Below are positions 17,124 to 25,477 of a stretch of 64,000 bases of DNA, one piece after another. The stretch is from assembly GCA_050485645.1 (NCBI GenBank), contig JBJHBT010000003.1, forward strand, positions 124,001 to 188,000. The letters are read 5' to 3'. The notes under the pieces are model-generated. The model ran no database searches. It saw nothing but the letters and a program-made list of their open reading frames with translations, and was not told where the DNA came from. Source of the DNA: JBJHBP01 sp050485645. GTDB taxonomy: Bacteria > Pseudomonadota > Gammaproteobacteria > Steroidobacterales > Rariloculaceae. The position numbers were made by a program, and so were the translations under genes. Every line of letters begins with the position of its first letter. Within the stretch, counting starts at the first letter, position 1.

Positions 17124-17155
17124 ACTATTTTAGTACTGATTGGGTCCGCGCTCAA
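17124..17155 (-). promoter_or_regulatory. suf operon promoter with overlapping Rrf2-type operator
   Basis: On the reverse strand TTGAGC (17155-17150) and TAAAAT (17132-17127) are spaced by exactly 17 bases. The -10 is embedded in the inverted repeat ACTAAAATAGT (17134-17124). An AT-rich ACTA...TAGT core of this kind resembles half of known IscR/Rrf2 type-1 sites, and its position over the -10 predicts repression by the first gene of the operon. The promoter lies about 30 bases before the regulator start. Confidence 0.6.
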
Positions 17156-17169
17156 TCCGTATGTTCCTC

Positions 17170-17178
17170 GGGGGGGGG
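17170..17178. repeat. Nine-guanine homopolymer
   Basis: A run of nine Gs sits between the suf promoter and the end of bepA, just upstream of the -35 element. Such runs can slip during replication or sequencing. It is non-coding; any effect on suf expression is conjecture. Confidence 0.6.
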
Positions 17179-17260
17179 CGTGCGCCGCCGGGTATGAAGA
17201 AGCCGAGGGGTGAAGGGGAGGCTGGCGCCGCTGTTTGCTTGAGGGGCGGGCCGGGGGCGA

Positions 17261-18727
17261 CTAGTGGCGCGATGAGGCGCGCCGCCTTTCGTCTTCGGGC
17301 ATCGCCTCGCGGATTTCATCCTGTCGGGCCTCGAAACGAGCGCGATCCACGGCATGCAGTTCGGGTGTCTCGAGCGCCAAACGCAGCTGGGTCAGTGCCA
17401 GCGGCAGGGCCCCGACCGACACATAATACTCGCCCATGTAGTAGTGCGAATTGGCCACATCGCCCTGGGCGTTGGCAGCGCGTGCCAGCAGTCGGATCTG
17501 CTCCGGCGTGGCGTTGCCGCGCATGTTGTTGAGAAGGTCGAGAAGAATGCGGTGAGCGGCCGCCGGATCGCCGTTGTTGATCAGTGCCTCGGCATAACTC
17601 AGCGTCAGCGCCGTGTTGCGCGGGAAGAGGTTCATCCCGTCCTGGTAGACACGCATGGCGTCTTCGTGCTGGCGATGCGCCAGCAGGGCCTCGGCCAGCG
17701 AGATCCGGTACCAGGTGGCGGTAGGCTCCTCGACCGTGAGCCGTCGCAGGACGGTGGCCGCCTCTTCATGACGCGACGCACGCATCAGCGCCAGCGCGTA
17801 GCCGTAGCGATCGGATGCCGATACGTCGTCAACGTTGCCGGAAGCGCTGCGAAATTCGGCCAGCGCGATATCGGGCGAACGGGCCGCCGAGACCTTGAGT
17901 CGCGCCCTGGTCAGAAGGTACCGGCTGCTGTCCGGCGGGTTGGCGGCCGGCAGCAGTCGCGCCCGGCTGCGAGCCTCGCCGATGCGTTCCGTCGTGACGG
18001 GGTGGGTGCGAAGCAGCGCGGGTACATGCTCGCCGGACGACCCGTAGCGGCGTGACAGTTTTTCGAAGAAGGTGGCCATACCGTAAGGATCGAAGCCCGC
18101 CGCAGCCAGCAGCTCGGTGCCGACCCGGTCGGCTTCGTGCTCGTTGGAACGCGTGAAGTTGATCTGTCGCTGGATCGCGGCACTCTGCGTTGCCGCTACC
18201 ACGCCCTGCATGGCGTCGGGCGATACATCGGCCGCCACACCGAGCAGCACCGCCGCGATCGTGGCCGCCATGGACACGATTCCGGCGCGCTGGCTGTCGT
18301 GAATCGAGCGTGCGATGTGGCGCTGTGTGACGTGCGCGATTTCGTGGGCGATGACGCCAGCCAGCTCGCTTTCATTCTCACTGGCCAGGATCAGTCCGGT
18401 GTGTACGCCGATGTATCCGCCAGGCAGTGCGAACGCATTGATACTGGGATCATCGATGATGAGGAAGGTGAAGGAGTTGTCGCCGCTGTTGCTGGTGTGG
18501 GAGGCGATTCGCGATCCCAGCGACTGAATGTATTCGTTGAGTATCGGGTCCTCGACGATGACGCCGGCGGCGCGCAGTTGGTGGACCACACCGCGCCCGA
18601 TCTGCGCTTCCTGAGACTTGCTGATAGTGGCGGCTGCCGGGCTGCCGAAGTCCGGCAGCGGCCGGGTCTGGGTATGGCCCGCAACGGCCACGCAGCACAG
18701 CGCCAGCGTCAGAATCAGTTTTTTCAC
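17261..18727 (-). CDS. bepA: BepA-type periplasmic M48 metalloprotease/chaperone
   Basis: The 488-residue protein has a Sec signal peptide (VKKLILTLALCCVAVAGHT). It is followed by an M48 peptidase domain with zinc motif HEIAH and the third ligand in SNEHEADRVG, and a C-terminal TPR domain (about 290-470). In E. coli BepA assists LptD assembly and degrades misfolded outer-membrane proteins together with the Bam complex. The GTG at 18727 is selected because GGAG lies at proper spacing and the signal peptide starts there; the longer frame adds 11 unlikely residues. It ends near the suf promoter region and is not in the suf operon. Confidence 0.9.
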   Translation of the reverse strand: MKKLILTLALCCVAVAGHTQTRPLPDFGSPAAATISKSQEAQIGRGVVHQLRAAGVIVEDPILNEYIQSLGSRIASHTSNSGDNSFTFLIIDDPSINAFALPGGYIGVHTGLILASENESELAGVIAHEIAHVTQRHIARSIHDSQRAGIVSMAATIAAVLLGVAADVSPDAMQGVVAATQSAAIQRQINFTRSNEHEADRVGTELLAAAGFDPYGMATFFEKLSRRYGSSGEHVPALLRTHPVTTERIGEARSRARLLPAANPPDSSRYLLTRARLKVSAARSPDIALAEFRSASGNVDDVSASDRYGYALALMRASRHEEAATVLRRLTVEEPTATWYRISLAEALLAHRQHEDAMRVYQDGMNLFPRNTALTLSYAEALINNGDPAAAHRILLDLLNNMRGNATPEQIRLLARAANAQGDVANSHYYMGEYYVSVGALPLALTQLRLALETPELHAVDRARFEARQDEIREAMPEDERRRASSRH

Positions 18728-18799
18728 GGTGCCAAGCTCCACGCGGCGTACCCACCGCAACCAGATTGGACCGCGGGCGTGCCGCCCCGTTCCCCCGGT

Positions 18800-19282
18800 T
18801 TACAGTGAGTGTACCGCGTTCAGGACGTCCTCGACATGACCGGGGACCCGTACCTTGCGCCACTCCCGGACTACAAGCCCCTTCCCGTCAACGAGAAACG
18901 TGCTGCGCTCGATGCCCATGACCTTCCTCCCGTACATGTTTTTCTCACGGATCACGTCGAACAGCCGGCACAGCGTCTCGTCGGGGTCGGAAATCAGCTG
19001 GAACGGCAGCGAGTGCTTTTCACGAAACTTCTCATGTGAGGCAAGCGTGTCGCGGGAAACGCCGAGGATGGTCACCTGCCTGCGTGTGAAGGCGTCATGG
19101 TGATCGCGGAATGCCTGGCTCTCCGTCGTGCAGCCGGGCGTGTTGTCCTTGGGGTAGAAGTACAGCACATAGGGACTGCCGGCAAGCGCCTTCGACGAGA
19201 CCTTCCCCGCACCTGTCATTTCGGCGCTGAATGCCGGTACTTTCCGGCCGACAGTGATCCTGCTCAATACTCTGCTCCGCAA
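18800..19282 (-). CDS. bcp: Thioredoxin-dependent peroxiredoxin Bcp
   Basis: This 160-residue peroxiredoxin reduces hydroperoxides. The peroxidatic cysteine is in YPKDNTPGCTTESQAFRDHH. The position five residues later, often a second cysteine in E. coli Bcp (GCTVQAC), is a non-cysteine here. A cysteine in DETLCRLFDVIREKN is the other candidate for resolving the disulfide, as in some other Bcp subgroups. It lies next to gcvR and dapA, an arrangement also seen in enterobacteria. Start choice among the first few residues is uncertain. Confidence 0.93.
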   Translation of the reverse strand: MRSRVLSRITVGRKVPAFSAEMTGAGKVSSKALAGSPYVLYFYPKDNTPGCTTESQAFRDHHDAFTRRQVTILGVSRDTLASHEKFREKHSLPFQLISDPDETLCRLFDVIREKNMYGRKVMGIERSTFLVDGKGLVVREWRKVRVPGHVEDVLNAVHSL

Positions 19283-19327
19283 ATCAGATACGACGCGACG
19301 AGGCGTCGGGTTGTGATCGGCAGCATC

Positions 19328-19861
19328 TCAGCTGTGCTTGACCGGTTCCATGATGGCATCCACGTTGAGCTGGTCGCAGAAGTCCATGAACTCTTCGCGC
19401 AAGGTCGCAATATGCACGGATGCCGGAATGTTGACGAACATCTGCACCGAAAACATCGGTGCACCGGTATGGGCAGCCGCATAGCTGCGGGTCGAGACTT
19501 CGCCGATTTCGACCTGTCGGGCGTTGAAAAAGCCGGCGAGGCTGTGGACGACACCGGGCTGGTCCAGGCCGACCACATCGACCGCGTATGGCAGCAGGTC
19601 CTTGGCGAAGCGCCGGGGTTCGGTTCGCTTGAGCTGCATGGTGAGGTTGTTGCCGGTCGCGAACCGGTTGAGGTCGCGCTCCAGGCGGCTGATCGTGTGC
19701 CAGTTGCCTGCAACCAGCAGTAATATTGCGAAGTCCGATCCGAACGAGGACATGCGGCTCTCCCGGATGTTGCCGCCACAATCGAGGACTACACGCGTCA
19801 GCTCCTGGACGATTACAGTTGGTTCGCCGCCTACCGCCGAGACGATCATGAGCTGTTCCAT
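19328..19861 (-). CDS. gcvR: GcvR-type ACT-domain regulator
   Basis: The 177-residue protein consists of two ACT domains: MIVSAVGGEPTVIVQELTRV with GGNIRESRMSSFGSDFAILL, and VDVVGLDQPGVVHSLAGFF followed by EIGEVSTRSY. GcvR binds glycine and controls GcvA, the activator of the glycine cleavage operon. No gcvA or gcv genes are in the window. The start at 19861 (MEQLMIV) is chosen; longer frames extend toward dapA without conserved sequence. It is divergent from dapA, as in E. coli, and just upstream of bcp. Confidence 0.85.
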   Translation of the reverse strand: MEQLMIVSAVGGEPTVIVQELTRVVLDCGGNIRESRMSSFGSDFAILLLVAGNWHTISRLERDLNRFATGNNLTMQLKRTEPRRFAKDLLPYAVDVVGLDQPGVVHSLAGFFNARQVEIGEVSTRSYAAAHTGAPMFSVQMFVNIPASVHIATLREEFMDFCDQLNVDAIMEPVKHS

Positions 19862-19998
19862 CGCGTATCTTGGGCCCCGAATCCGGATGACGGGCCAGTT
19901 TACCCTCGAACAGGGACAGGTGTAACCGGCATGATGGCTCGGTTGCGCCCTGAAGGTGCCGCCAGTACCATGCGCGGCGGGTCGCACGAGGGATCAAA

Positions 19999-20886
19999 AT
20001 GAAGCTTGCCGGCAGCATGGTCGCGCTGGTCACACCCATGGATGAGGACGGCGCCGTCCACTATGGCGACCTGAAAAGGCTGATCGACTGGCATGTTTCG
20101 TCCGGTACGGATGCGCTGGTCATCGCCGGAACGACCGGTGAATCGGCAACACTGGCCCACCATGAGCATGTGGAACTGATCGAGCAGTCGTGCGAGCTTG
20201 CCGACGGACGCATCGATATCGTTGCCGGCACCGGTTCCAATTCGACGGCGCAGACAACCGCGCTGTCGACGGCGGTGGACACGCTCCCCATAGCCGGCTT
20301 TCTGGTTGTCACGCCCTACTACAACAAACCCACGCAGGAAGGCCTGTACCGTCACTTTGCCGCGATTGCGGATGCGGTGACCCATCCGGTGATCCTGTAT
20401 AACGTACCCGGCCGTACGGCAGTGGACCTGAGCATCGCGACCACCGCGAGGCTGGCCGGTCACGGCAATATTGCCGGTCTCAAGGATGCCACCGGGGAAC
20501 TCGAACGGGTCGAATCGCTCAGACAGCAGTGTGGCGACGAATTCATGCTGTTGAGCGGTGACGATGCCAGCTCGCGGGAATTCATGCTGCTGGGTGGCGA
20601 TGGCGTGATTTCGGTGACGGCCAATGTGGCGCCCGCGCAGATGAAAGCGCTTTGCGACGCGGCGATTCGTGGTGCCACTGAAGAGGCCGGGCGAATCGAC
20701 GCGGACCTTCAGGGACTGCATCGTTCGTTGTTCTGTGAGAGCAACCCGATTCCGGTCAAGTGGGCCTTGCACAGGATGGGCTGGATCGGGCCTGGCATCA
20801 GACTGCCACTGACACCGCTGGCGTCGCACTGTCATCGTGCCGTACTGGATGCGATGCAACTGGCTGGAATAGAGAGTGCTGCATAA
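19999..20886 (+). CDS. dapA: 4-hydroxy-tetrahydrodipicolinate synthase
   Basis: The 295-residue aldolase condenses pyruvate with aspartate semialdehyde, the committed step to lysine and diaminopimelate. Signature segments are SGTDALVIAGTTGESATL, TPYYNKPTQEGLYRHF, ILYNVPGRT (catalytic tyrosine) and the Schiff-base lysine in IAGLKDATGE. Length and order are standard. The stop at 20886 directly abuts the next start at 20887. The BamC-like lipoprotein downstream matches the dapA-bamC synteny of many gammaproteobacteria. Confidence 0.96.
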   Translation: MKLAGSMVALVTPMDEDGAVHYGDLKRLIDWHVSSGTDALVIAGTTGESATLAHHEHVELIEQSCELADGRIDIVAGTGSNSTAQTTALSTAVDTLPIAGFLVVTPYYNKPTQEGLYRHFAAIADAVTHPVILYNVPGRTAVDLSIATTARLAGHGNIAGLKDATGELERVESLRQQCGDEFMLLSGDDASSREFMLLGGDGVISVTANVAPAQMKALCDAAIRGATEEAGRIDADLQGLHRSLFCESNPIPVKWALHRMGWIGPGIRLPLTPLASHCHRAVLDAMQLAGIESAA

Positions 20887-21174
20887 ATGAAACGATCGTT
20901 TGCCATGGCCTTCATCCTTCCGGTGCTTACGGCGCTGACAGCGTGCGGTGGGGGCGGCACGTTCTTCTGTGCCGACCCCGAACGCTATACGGGCAGCGCC
21001 ACCATCCAGCCGATCCGGGTGCCCGATGGCCTGAGTCCGCCGGATGATTCACAGGCGCTGGTGGTTCCCCCGGCGTCCGGACGAGCGCTTGATTCCGACG
21101 CCACGGGGCGTCCCTGCCTGCAGGCACCGCCTGACTATCTGGAATCGCGCCCATCATCGGGTGAAGACGCCTAG
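20887..21174 (+). CDS. Small lipoprotein resembling the N-terminal part of BamC
   Basis: The 95-residue product has a signal peptide with lipobox LTAC (lipidated Cys20). It is followed by an unstructured Pro-rich stretch with VPDGLSPPDDSQALVVPP. In BamC (NlpB) the equivalent unstructured region binds BamD and carries a comparable P-x-x-L-x-P-x motif before the two helix-grip domains. Those domains are absent here. Position directly after dapA supports the BamC relationship. Function as a minimal BamD-binding lipoprotein is an inference. Confidence 0.6.
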   Translation: MKRSFAMAFILPVLTALTACGGGGTFFCADPERYTGSATIQPIRVPDGLSPPDDSQALVVPPASGRALDSDATGRPCLQAPPDYLESRPSSGEDA

Positions 21175-21192
21175 TCGGGTGAAGACGCCTGG
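21157..21192 (+). repeat. Two 18-base tandem repeats spanning the stop of the BamC-like gene
   Basis: TCGGGTGAAGACGCCTAG (21157-21174) is followed immediately by the same unit ending TGG instead of TAG (21175-21192). The first copy encodes SGEDA-stop; the second would encode SGEDAW in the same frame. The copies differ by one base, at the stop codon. Confidence 0.85.
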
Positions 21193-21360
21193 CGTCGGTG
21201 GCTGATTCCTTGACGGTCAGACCGCGCCTGCTGGCTGTCCGGTGGCAGGTGTTGTCGCGATTCTGTCAAATGTCGTTACTGTCAGTCCGTCCGTCGCCTG
21301 ACGGTTCGTGACGCCAGGAACTTTTCCTCGGGATCGGACTGCGCGATACTCTGCGCCACC

Positions 21361-22665
21361 ATGGACAACCCCAGCGAGACGCAACCCGTAGAGGGGGCAA
21401 AGAACAACAGCGGCTGGCACAGGGGAGAGTTCTGTTATGCCATGGCCATGTTCGTGACGGCAGTCAGTGTGGTCGCACTGGCGATGTGGCTCACCGACAA
21501 CTGGATGCCCCTCGATCAGCCCGGTGTCGCGCTGTTCTTTTTCTGCTACGGGATCTTCACCATCGCGATAGGCTATCGCCACCCCAACTCCGCCTATTAT
21601 TCATTCGACAGGGTTGCACAGGTCGCCAGCGTACTGGTGCTCGGCCCCTTGCCGGCTGCCATTGTCAACGGCACGGCATCACTGCTGTATCCGTGGTACC
21701 GATTGCGGCAGGGCCGTGCCCTCGGCGATGTCATTACGGCGTCGCTGAACAACGCCGGCCTGATGACGCTGATCGTGCTGCTGTCCGGATACGTGTACGT
21801 GGGACTGGGTGGGCAGGTGCCACTGACGGGGCTGGACTCTTCCGCACTGATCGCGCTGCTGGCTCTGGTCATCAGCATGCAGGTGCTCAACGACGTCGGT
21901 TATGTCGGTCTGATCAAGATGCGTCACCCGGGCAAGTCCGCGCGTTCGGATTTTCTGAATGTGTTCTCGCTGTCCGTGGAGCTTGGTTCAGCGCTGACGG
22001 CCGTGCTGGTGGCAATAGTGTTCAATCTGATGCCGCTGGAAGTGTTCGTGCTGCTGCTGGTGGTGCTGAGCATCGGCATGCTGGCGCTGAGACAGTTTGC
22101 AAACATGCGCTACAAGCTGGAGCTGCTTGTCGACGAGCGCACGCGCAGCCTGCGTGAGAAGACGCTGGAACTGGAAAGACAGGCGACGCAGGACAAACTG
22201 ACCGGACTCTACAACCGCCGCTATGCGGACACCTTTCTGGACCAGCAGCTGGACCGGGCGCGGCGCTACCGCCAGCATCTGTCCGTGGCGCTGGCAGATC
22301 TGGATGGGTTCAAGCAGATCAACGACCGCTATTCACATGCGGCCGGTGACGAGGTGCTGCATCGCGTGGCAAACATTTTCAGAGAGCGTTGCCGCAAGTC
22401 CGACATGGTGGCCCGATACGGCGGCGAGGAGTTCCTGATCTGCTTTCCGGAAACCGACATCCGCAAGGCTCGTGTCATCTGCGAGGAGCTGCGCGTGGCG
22501 GTTGAGATGGAGGCCTGGCGCGCGCTTGGTCTGGAACGCAGTGTTACGGTGAGTTTCGGGCTGGCCGAGCGGCGCGCCGACTCGTCTCGCCAGTCGCTGC
22601 TCAGTGCCGCCGACCTGCGGCTGTATGCCGCCAAGAACAACGGTCGCAATCAGGTCATCGCCTGA
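21361..22665 (+). CDS. Membrane-bound diguanylate cyclase
   Basis: The 434-residue protein has a membrane region of about five to six helices (about 20-240) followed by a short coiled linker and a GGDEF domain. The active-site motif is GGEEF (354-358). An inhibitory RxxD site, RKSD (345-348), lies the usual five residues upstream, so product feedback is expected. It makes cyclic di-GMP. The membrane part resembles uncharacterised MASE-like sensors and the signal is unknown. No EAL partner is nearby. It stands between the BamC-like gene and the ExeA-like ATPase. Confidence 0.88.
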   Translation: MDNPSETQPVEGAKNNSGWHRGEFCYAMAMFVTAVSVVALAMWLTDNWMPLDQPGVALFFFCYGIFTIAIGYRHPNSAYYSFDRVAQVASVLVLGPLPAAIVNGTASLLYPWYRLRQGRALGDVITASLNNAGLMTLIVLLSGYVYVGLGGQVPLTGLDSSALIALLALVISMQVLNDVGYVGLIKMRHPGKSARSDFLNVFSLSVELGSALTAVLVAIVFNLMPLEVFVLLLVVLSIGMLALRQFANMRYKLELLVDERTRSLREKTLELERQATQDKLTGLYNRRYADTFLDQQLDRARRYRQHLSVALADLDGFKQINDRYSHAAGDEVLHRVANIFRERCRKSDMVARYGGEEFLICFPETDIRKARVICEELRVAVEMEAWRALGLERSVTVSFGLAERRADSSRQSLLSAADLRLYAAKNNGRNQVIA

Positions 22666-22820
22666 CACGTCTGCGCTCGAGGTACCGTCGCCCTCCGGTG
22701 GCGGGACATTCTGTGACCTGTCTATCGGAATCGTCCTCCCGGTAACGGGCAGACTGGCGGTGGGGTGCAGAACCTGTGCCCGCAACCCGGGATGCCGCGT
22801 GGATCTGCGCCGGAGGCACA

Positions 22821-23825
22821 ATGTATCAGTACCATTTCGGACTTCAGCAAGCCGTCTGCGGGCAAGGACTGCTCTCGCAGGGAGAGCTGTACCTGGGCGA
22901 AGCGCAGCAGCGGACACTGAAGAGCATCGCTTTCGGACTCGGCGCACCGGACTCGGTAACGCTGATCGCAGGCCCGCATGGTGTGGGCAAGAGCGTGCTG
23001 ACGCAGGCGGCGCTCGCCGACAGCGGCACGCGGCAGGCGTTGATTCGGCTGCGTGAAACGGGACTGAACGCGCATGACCTGCTGGAGCTGTTGCTTGCCG
23101 AACTGGGGGTTCCCGCGCATCGGATGAGTCGGGTCGAGCGGCTGCAGCTCTGGCGGCAGAGCATCGGCGAGCTCGATACCACCGAGTCGCGGCTGTTCGT
23201 GATCGTGGAACGCGCCGACGCGGCGGATGTGGCGGTGCTGCGTGCGCTGGAGGCATTGACCACCCGTGGGCCGGACGGATCGCCCGGAGCGAATCTGCTG
23301 CTGCTGGGTCAGCCGCATCTCGCTCAGCGACTGAACGTTGCCGAGCTGACGCCACTGTGTCAGCGAATCAGGCAGGTGGTGTCCGTGGAGCCGATGGATA
23401 TCGAGGACGCCACCGGCTACTGGTGCCACAAGCTCGGATGCCTCGGCGCCGACCCGGATCGGGTCATGGCTGCCGGCGCGAACGAAGCGCTGTTTTTCAG
23501 GGCTGGCGGGTTGCCACGCATGATGAACAATCTGGGTGATGCGGCACTGGCGCTGGCCGCCCTGCAGGGCGCACCCATGCTCACTGCCGCCCACATTCAT
23601 GAAGCGGCTGACGGCATGACGCTCGCGCCACGCGTCGCGGGGGAGTCCCCGGCCGAGGAGTCAGCGCAGCCGAGCAGCGGTGATCAGAATGAGGGCGGCC
23701 ACCACCACGGCGACGACCGCAACGGGGGCACTCAGCTGCCGGTACTGACCGATGTGGTGGGCGACGATGCTGAACCGGCTGAACCGATTGCCGATGCCTG
23801 GGTCGATCGCCTGCTGAGTGCCTGA
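22821..23825 (+). CDS. ExeA/GspA-like AAA ATPase
   Basis: The 334-residue protein starts MYQYHFGL, a variation on the YxxFFGL-type start of ExeA/GspA ATPases. Walker A, GPHGVGKS, is at 51-58; a Walker B-like FVIVERAD and the sensor-like LLLGQPHLAQRL follow. The C-terminal peptidoglycan-binding or TM part of full GspA is missing and replaced by an acidic/histidine-rich tail containing GGHHHGDDRNGG. The LPVLTDVV motif (23736-23759) also occurs there. A GGAGG site at 22812-22816 fixes the start. ATP-dependent assembly at the cell wall is the family role; the partner is unknown here. Confidence 0.72.
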   Translation: MYQYHFGLQQAVCGQGLLSQGELYLGEAQQRTLKSIAFGLGAPDSVTLIAGPHGVGKSVLTQAALADSGTRQALIRLRETGLNAHDLLELLLAELGVPAHRMSRVERLQLWRQSIGELDTTESRLFVIVERADAADVAVLRALEALTTRGPDGSPGANLLLLGQPHLAQRLNVAELTPLCQRIRQVVSVEPMDIEDATGYWCHKLGCLGADPDRVMAAGANEALFFRAGGLPRMMNNLGDAALALAALQGAPMLTAAHIHEAADGMTLAPRVAGESPAEESAQPSSGDQNEGGHHHGDDRNGGTQLPVLTDVVGDDAEPAEPIADAWVDRLLSA

Positions 23826-23879
23826 CGGAGGCTGTCGAGTGGCCTGGTCGGGTACCCAACCGGATGATTCTGTTCCCTG

Positions 23880-24755
23880 TTACTCCGAGCTGGCAGCAGC
23901 GTATTCACGCGCCGCCAGCGCCTCGATGATCTCGAACCAGGTCTGGTAGGTGCCGGCCATTCCGCCGGTGATCACGTACTTGCCATGTACGACCACGGTC
24001 GGTGTTTCACCCACCGAATAGCGTCCGGCCAGATCGCGCGCCCGGGCCATGCGGGTGCGTACGCCGACCGAATTCCACGCGCCGTTGAAGTCCTGCTCGG
24101 AGACGCCGAAGCGCGCAAAGAAGCGACGCAGCGAGTCCTCGGAATCCAGCGCGTTGTTGTTGACGTGGAATTCGGTGAAGAACGCCGTATGCATTTCATC
24201 GATCTTGCCCAGCGCCTCGGCCGTGTAGAAGGCCTGCGCGTGCATGATGGCGACACGGTGGAACAGGGCGGGAATGCGCACCAGGTTGACGTAGTCGGGC
24301 TTGTTTTCCTTCCACTGCTCCATGTGCGGCGCGATGCCGTAACACCCCGGGCAGCTGTACATGAAGATTTCGGCCACCTCGATCTGGCCCGAATCGGTAC
24401 TGATCGGTTGCTGCGGAGACAGACGACGGTAGTGCTGGCCCGCCTCGAAACGCGATGATTCCGCCAGCGTCTGAGCCGCCGCAAGCTGACTGGCGGCCGC
24501 GCCCGACTCGCCCTCAGCCGTTGCCGAGGCAGCCTGCCCGGAGGCGGCTGACGCCTCCGCTGCAGGCGAGCGCTGAGCGGACTGCGTCTCGGTTTGAGCG
24601 ACCTGAGAAGTTCCCTGGTCGATTGTGCTCTGCGTCTGCGCGGCAGGCTCGTTCCCGGACGCACCGGACTGGTTGGCGCCCTGCGGTGCCGGGGCGTCGC
24701 CGCCGCAGCCCGCCAGCAGCGCGGCCGCCAGGGTCGCAATGATTCGGGTTTTCAC
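23880..24755 (-). CDS. DsbA-like thioredoxin-fold lipoprotein
   Basis: The 291-residue protein begins with a lipoprotein signal, VKTRIIATLAAALLAGC (Cys17). An approximately 80-residue low-complexity linker rich in Ala, Ser, Gln and Glu (about 18-100) follows. The thiol-oxidoreductase domain has EIFMYSCPGCYGIAPHMEQW (Cys135, Cys138) and a cis-proline in VGETPTVVVHG. E. coli DsbA has CPHC, so the dipeptide is changed to PG, which would alter redox potential. The GTG at 24755 with GGAG upstream is the start. It likely introduces or isomerises disulfides while tethered to a membrane. Confidence 0.82.
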   Translation of the reverse strand: MKTRIIATLAAALLAGCGGDAPAPQGANQSGASGNEPAAQTQSTIDQGTSQVAQTETQSAQRSPAAEASAASGQAASATAEGESGAAASQLAAAQTLAESSRFEAGQHYRRLSPQQPISTDSGQIEVAEIFMYSCPGCYGIAPHMEQWKENKPDYVNLVRIPALFHRVAIMHAQAFYTAEALGKIDEMHTAFFTEFHVNNNALDSEDSLRRFFARFGVSEQDFNGAWNSVGVRTRMARARDLAGRYSVGETPTVVVHGKYVITGGMAGTYQTWFEIIEALAAREYAAASSE

Positions 24756-25149
24756 GTTCCTGTGCTCCAAACGGTATCTGATCCGCAATCGTAACCCAGC
24801 GTCCGGCGCCGCGAAACTCCGTTGCGGATAGGAAAGGCTGCCATGGCGGACCGGCTGGCAATGGCCGCGGGGCGCGGCAGGCCGCTGACAGCCCCGGAAC
24901 ATCTTGAGAAACCGGCGGGCGGTTCGTGGCCGTTCCCCCGCTGACGGCCCGCGCATGACCTTGGCGCATGTGATGGTCACCGACGACTGGCCCGATCCCG
25001 ATCGATCCCGTCGCGGAAGCCGGGATCGAGGTGCTCGAGCGAGCGCACAGCGCCTGTTGTCGGGAGAGACGCCATGACATCGCGATACCGTTGTTCTGAA
25101 GGGTCCGGCAATCGTAGCCAGCGCCCCTCGATGCGGATTGGCGAATGGT
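24756..25149. other. Non-coding gap between dsbA-like gene and tRNA-Ser
   Basis: About 390 bases with no convincing gene on either strand. Short GC-rich inverted repeats built on GATCCCG occur around 25000-25030. I see no clear promoter; open frames here lack start signals and conserved composition. Confidence 0.5.
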
Positions 25150-25240
25150 TGGCGGAGAGGGTGGGATTCGAACCCACGAGACGGTGTAACCGCCTACTTG
25201 ACTTCCAATCAAGCGCCTTCAGCCACTCGGCCACCTCTCC
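25150..25240 (-). tRNA. serV: tRNA-Ser (anticodon GGA)
   Basis: Reverse strand 25240 to 25150, 91 nucleotides including an encoded CCA. The acceptor stem is GGAGAGG/CCTCTCC with discriminator G, and the anticodon arm CTTGA-TTGGAAG-TCAAG places GGA at the wobble-to-third positions. The long variable arm is typical of serine tRNAs, and the T arm is GGGTTCGAATCCC. Reads UCC and UCU codons. The symbol is by analogy only. Confidence 0.93.
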
Positions 25241-25337
25241 AGGGTCAGCATGTCGTCGGGCCGCGCGAGAGTAGCGCAGTGTCGCCATCCTTTCAAACGC
25301 CTGTGCGTCACGACCAGAGGACTGGTAAAGTAACACC

Positions 25338-25443
25338 GATCCGCGTCGGTTCCCCCGCGACGGTCAGCCGTAAACCCCGTCAGGCCCGGAAGGGAGCAGC
25401 GGTAGCGGCCAGATCGGGCGCCGGGGTCGGGCTGGCGCGGATC
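25338..25443 (+). ncRNA. ffs: 4.5S RNA, the RNA of the bacterial signal recognition particle
   Basis: The central hairpin carries GTCAGGCCCGGAAGGGAGCA, the nearly invariant SRP RNA apical region that binds Ffh. The ends pair as GATCCGCG (25338-25345) with CGCGGATC (25436-25443), closing a hairpin of about 106 nucleotides. The gene directly precedes dnaX, and Ffh, its protein partner, is encoded at 609-1967. Exact ends are inferred from the terminal helix. A pyrimidine-rich TTCTTTCC follows the 3' end. Confidence 0.93.
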
Positions 25444-25477
25444 CTTCTTTCCTGTGGCGAGGTCTTGGCGCTTTTCT

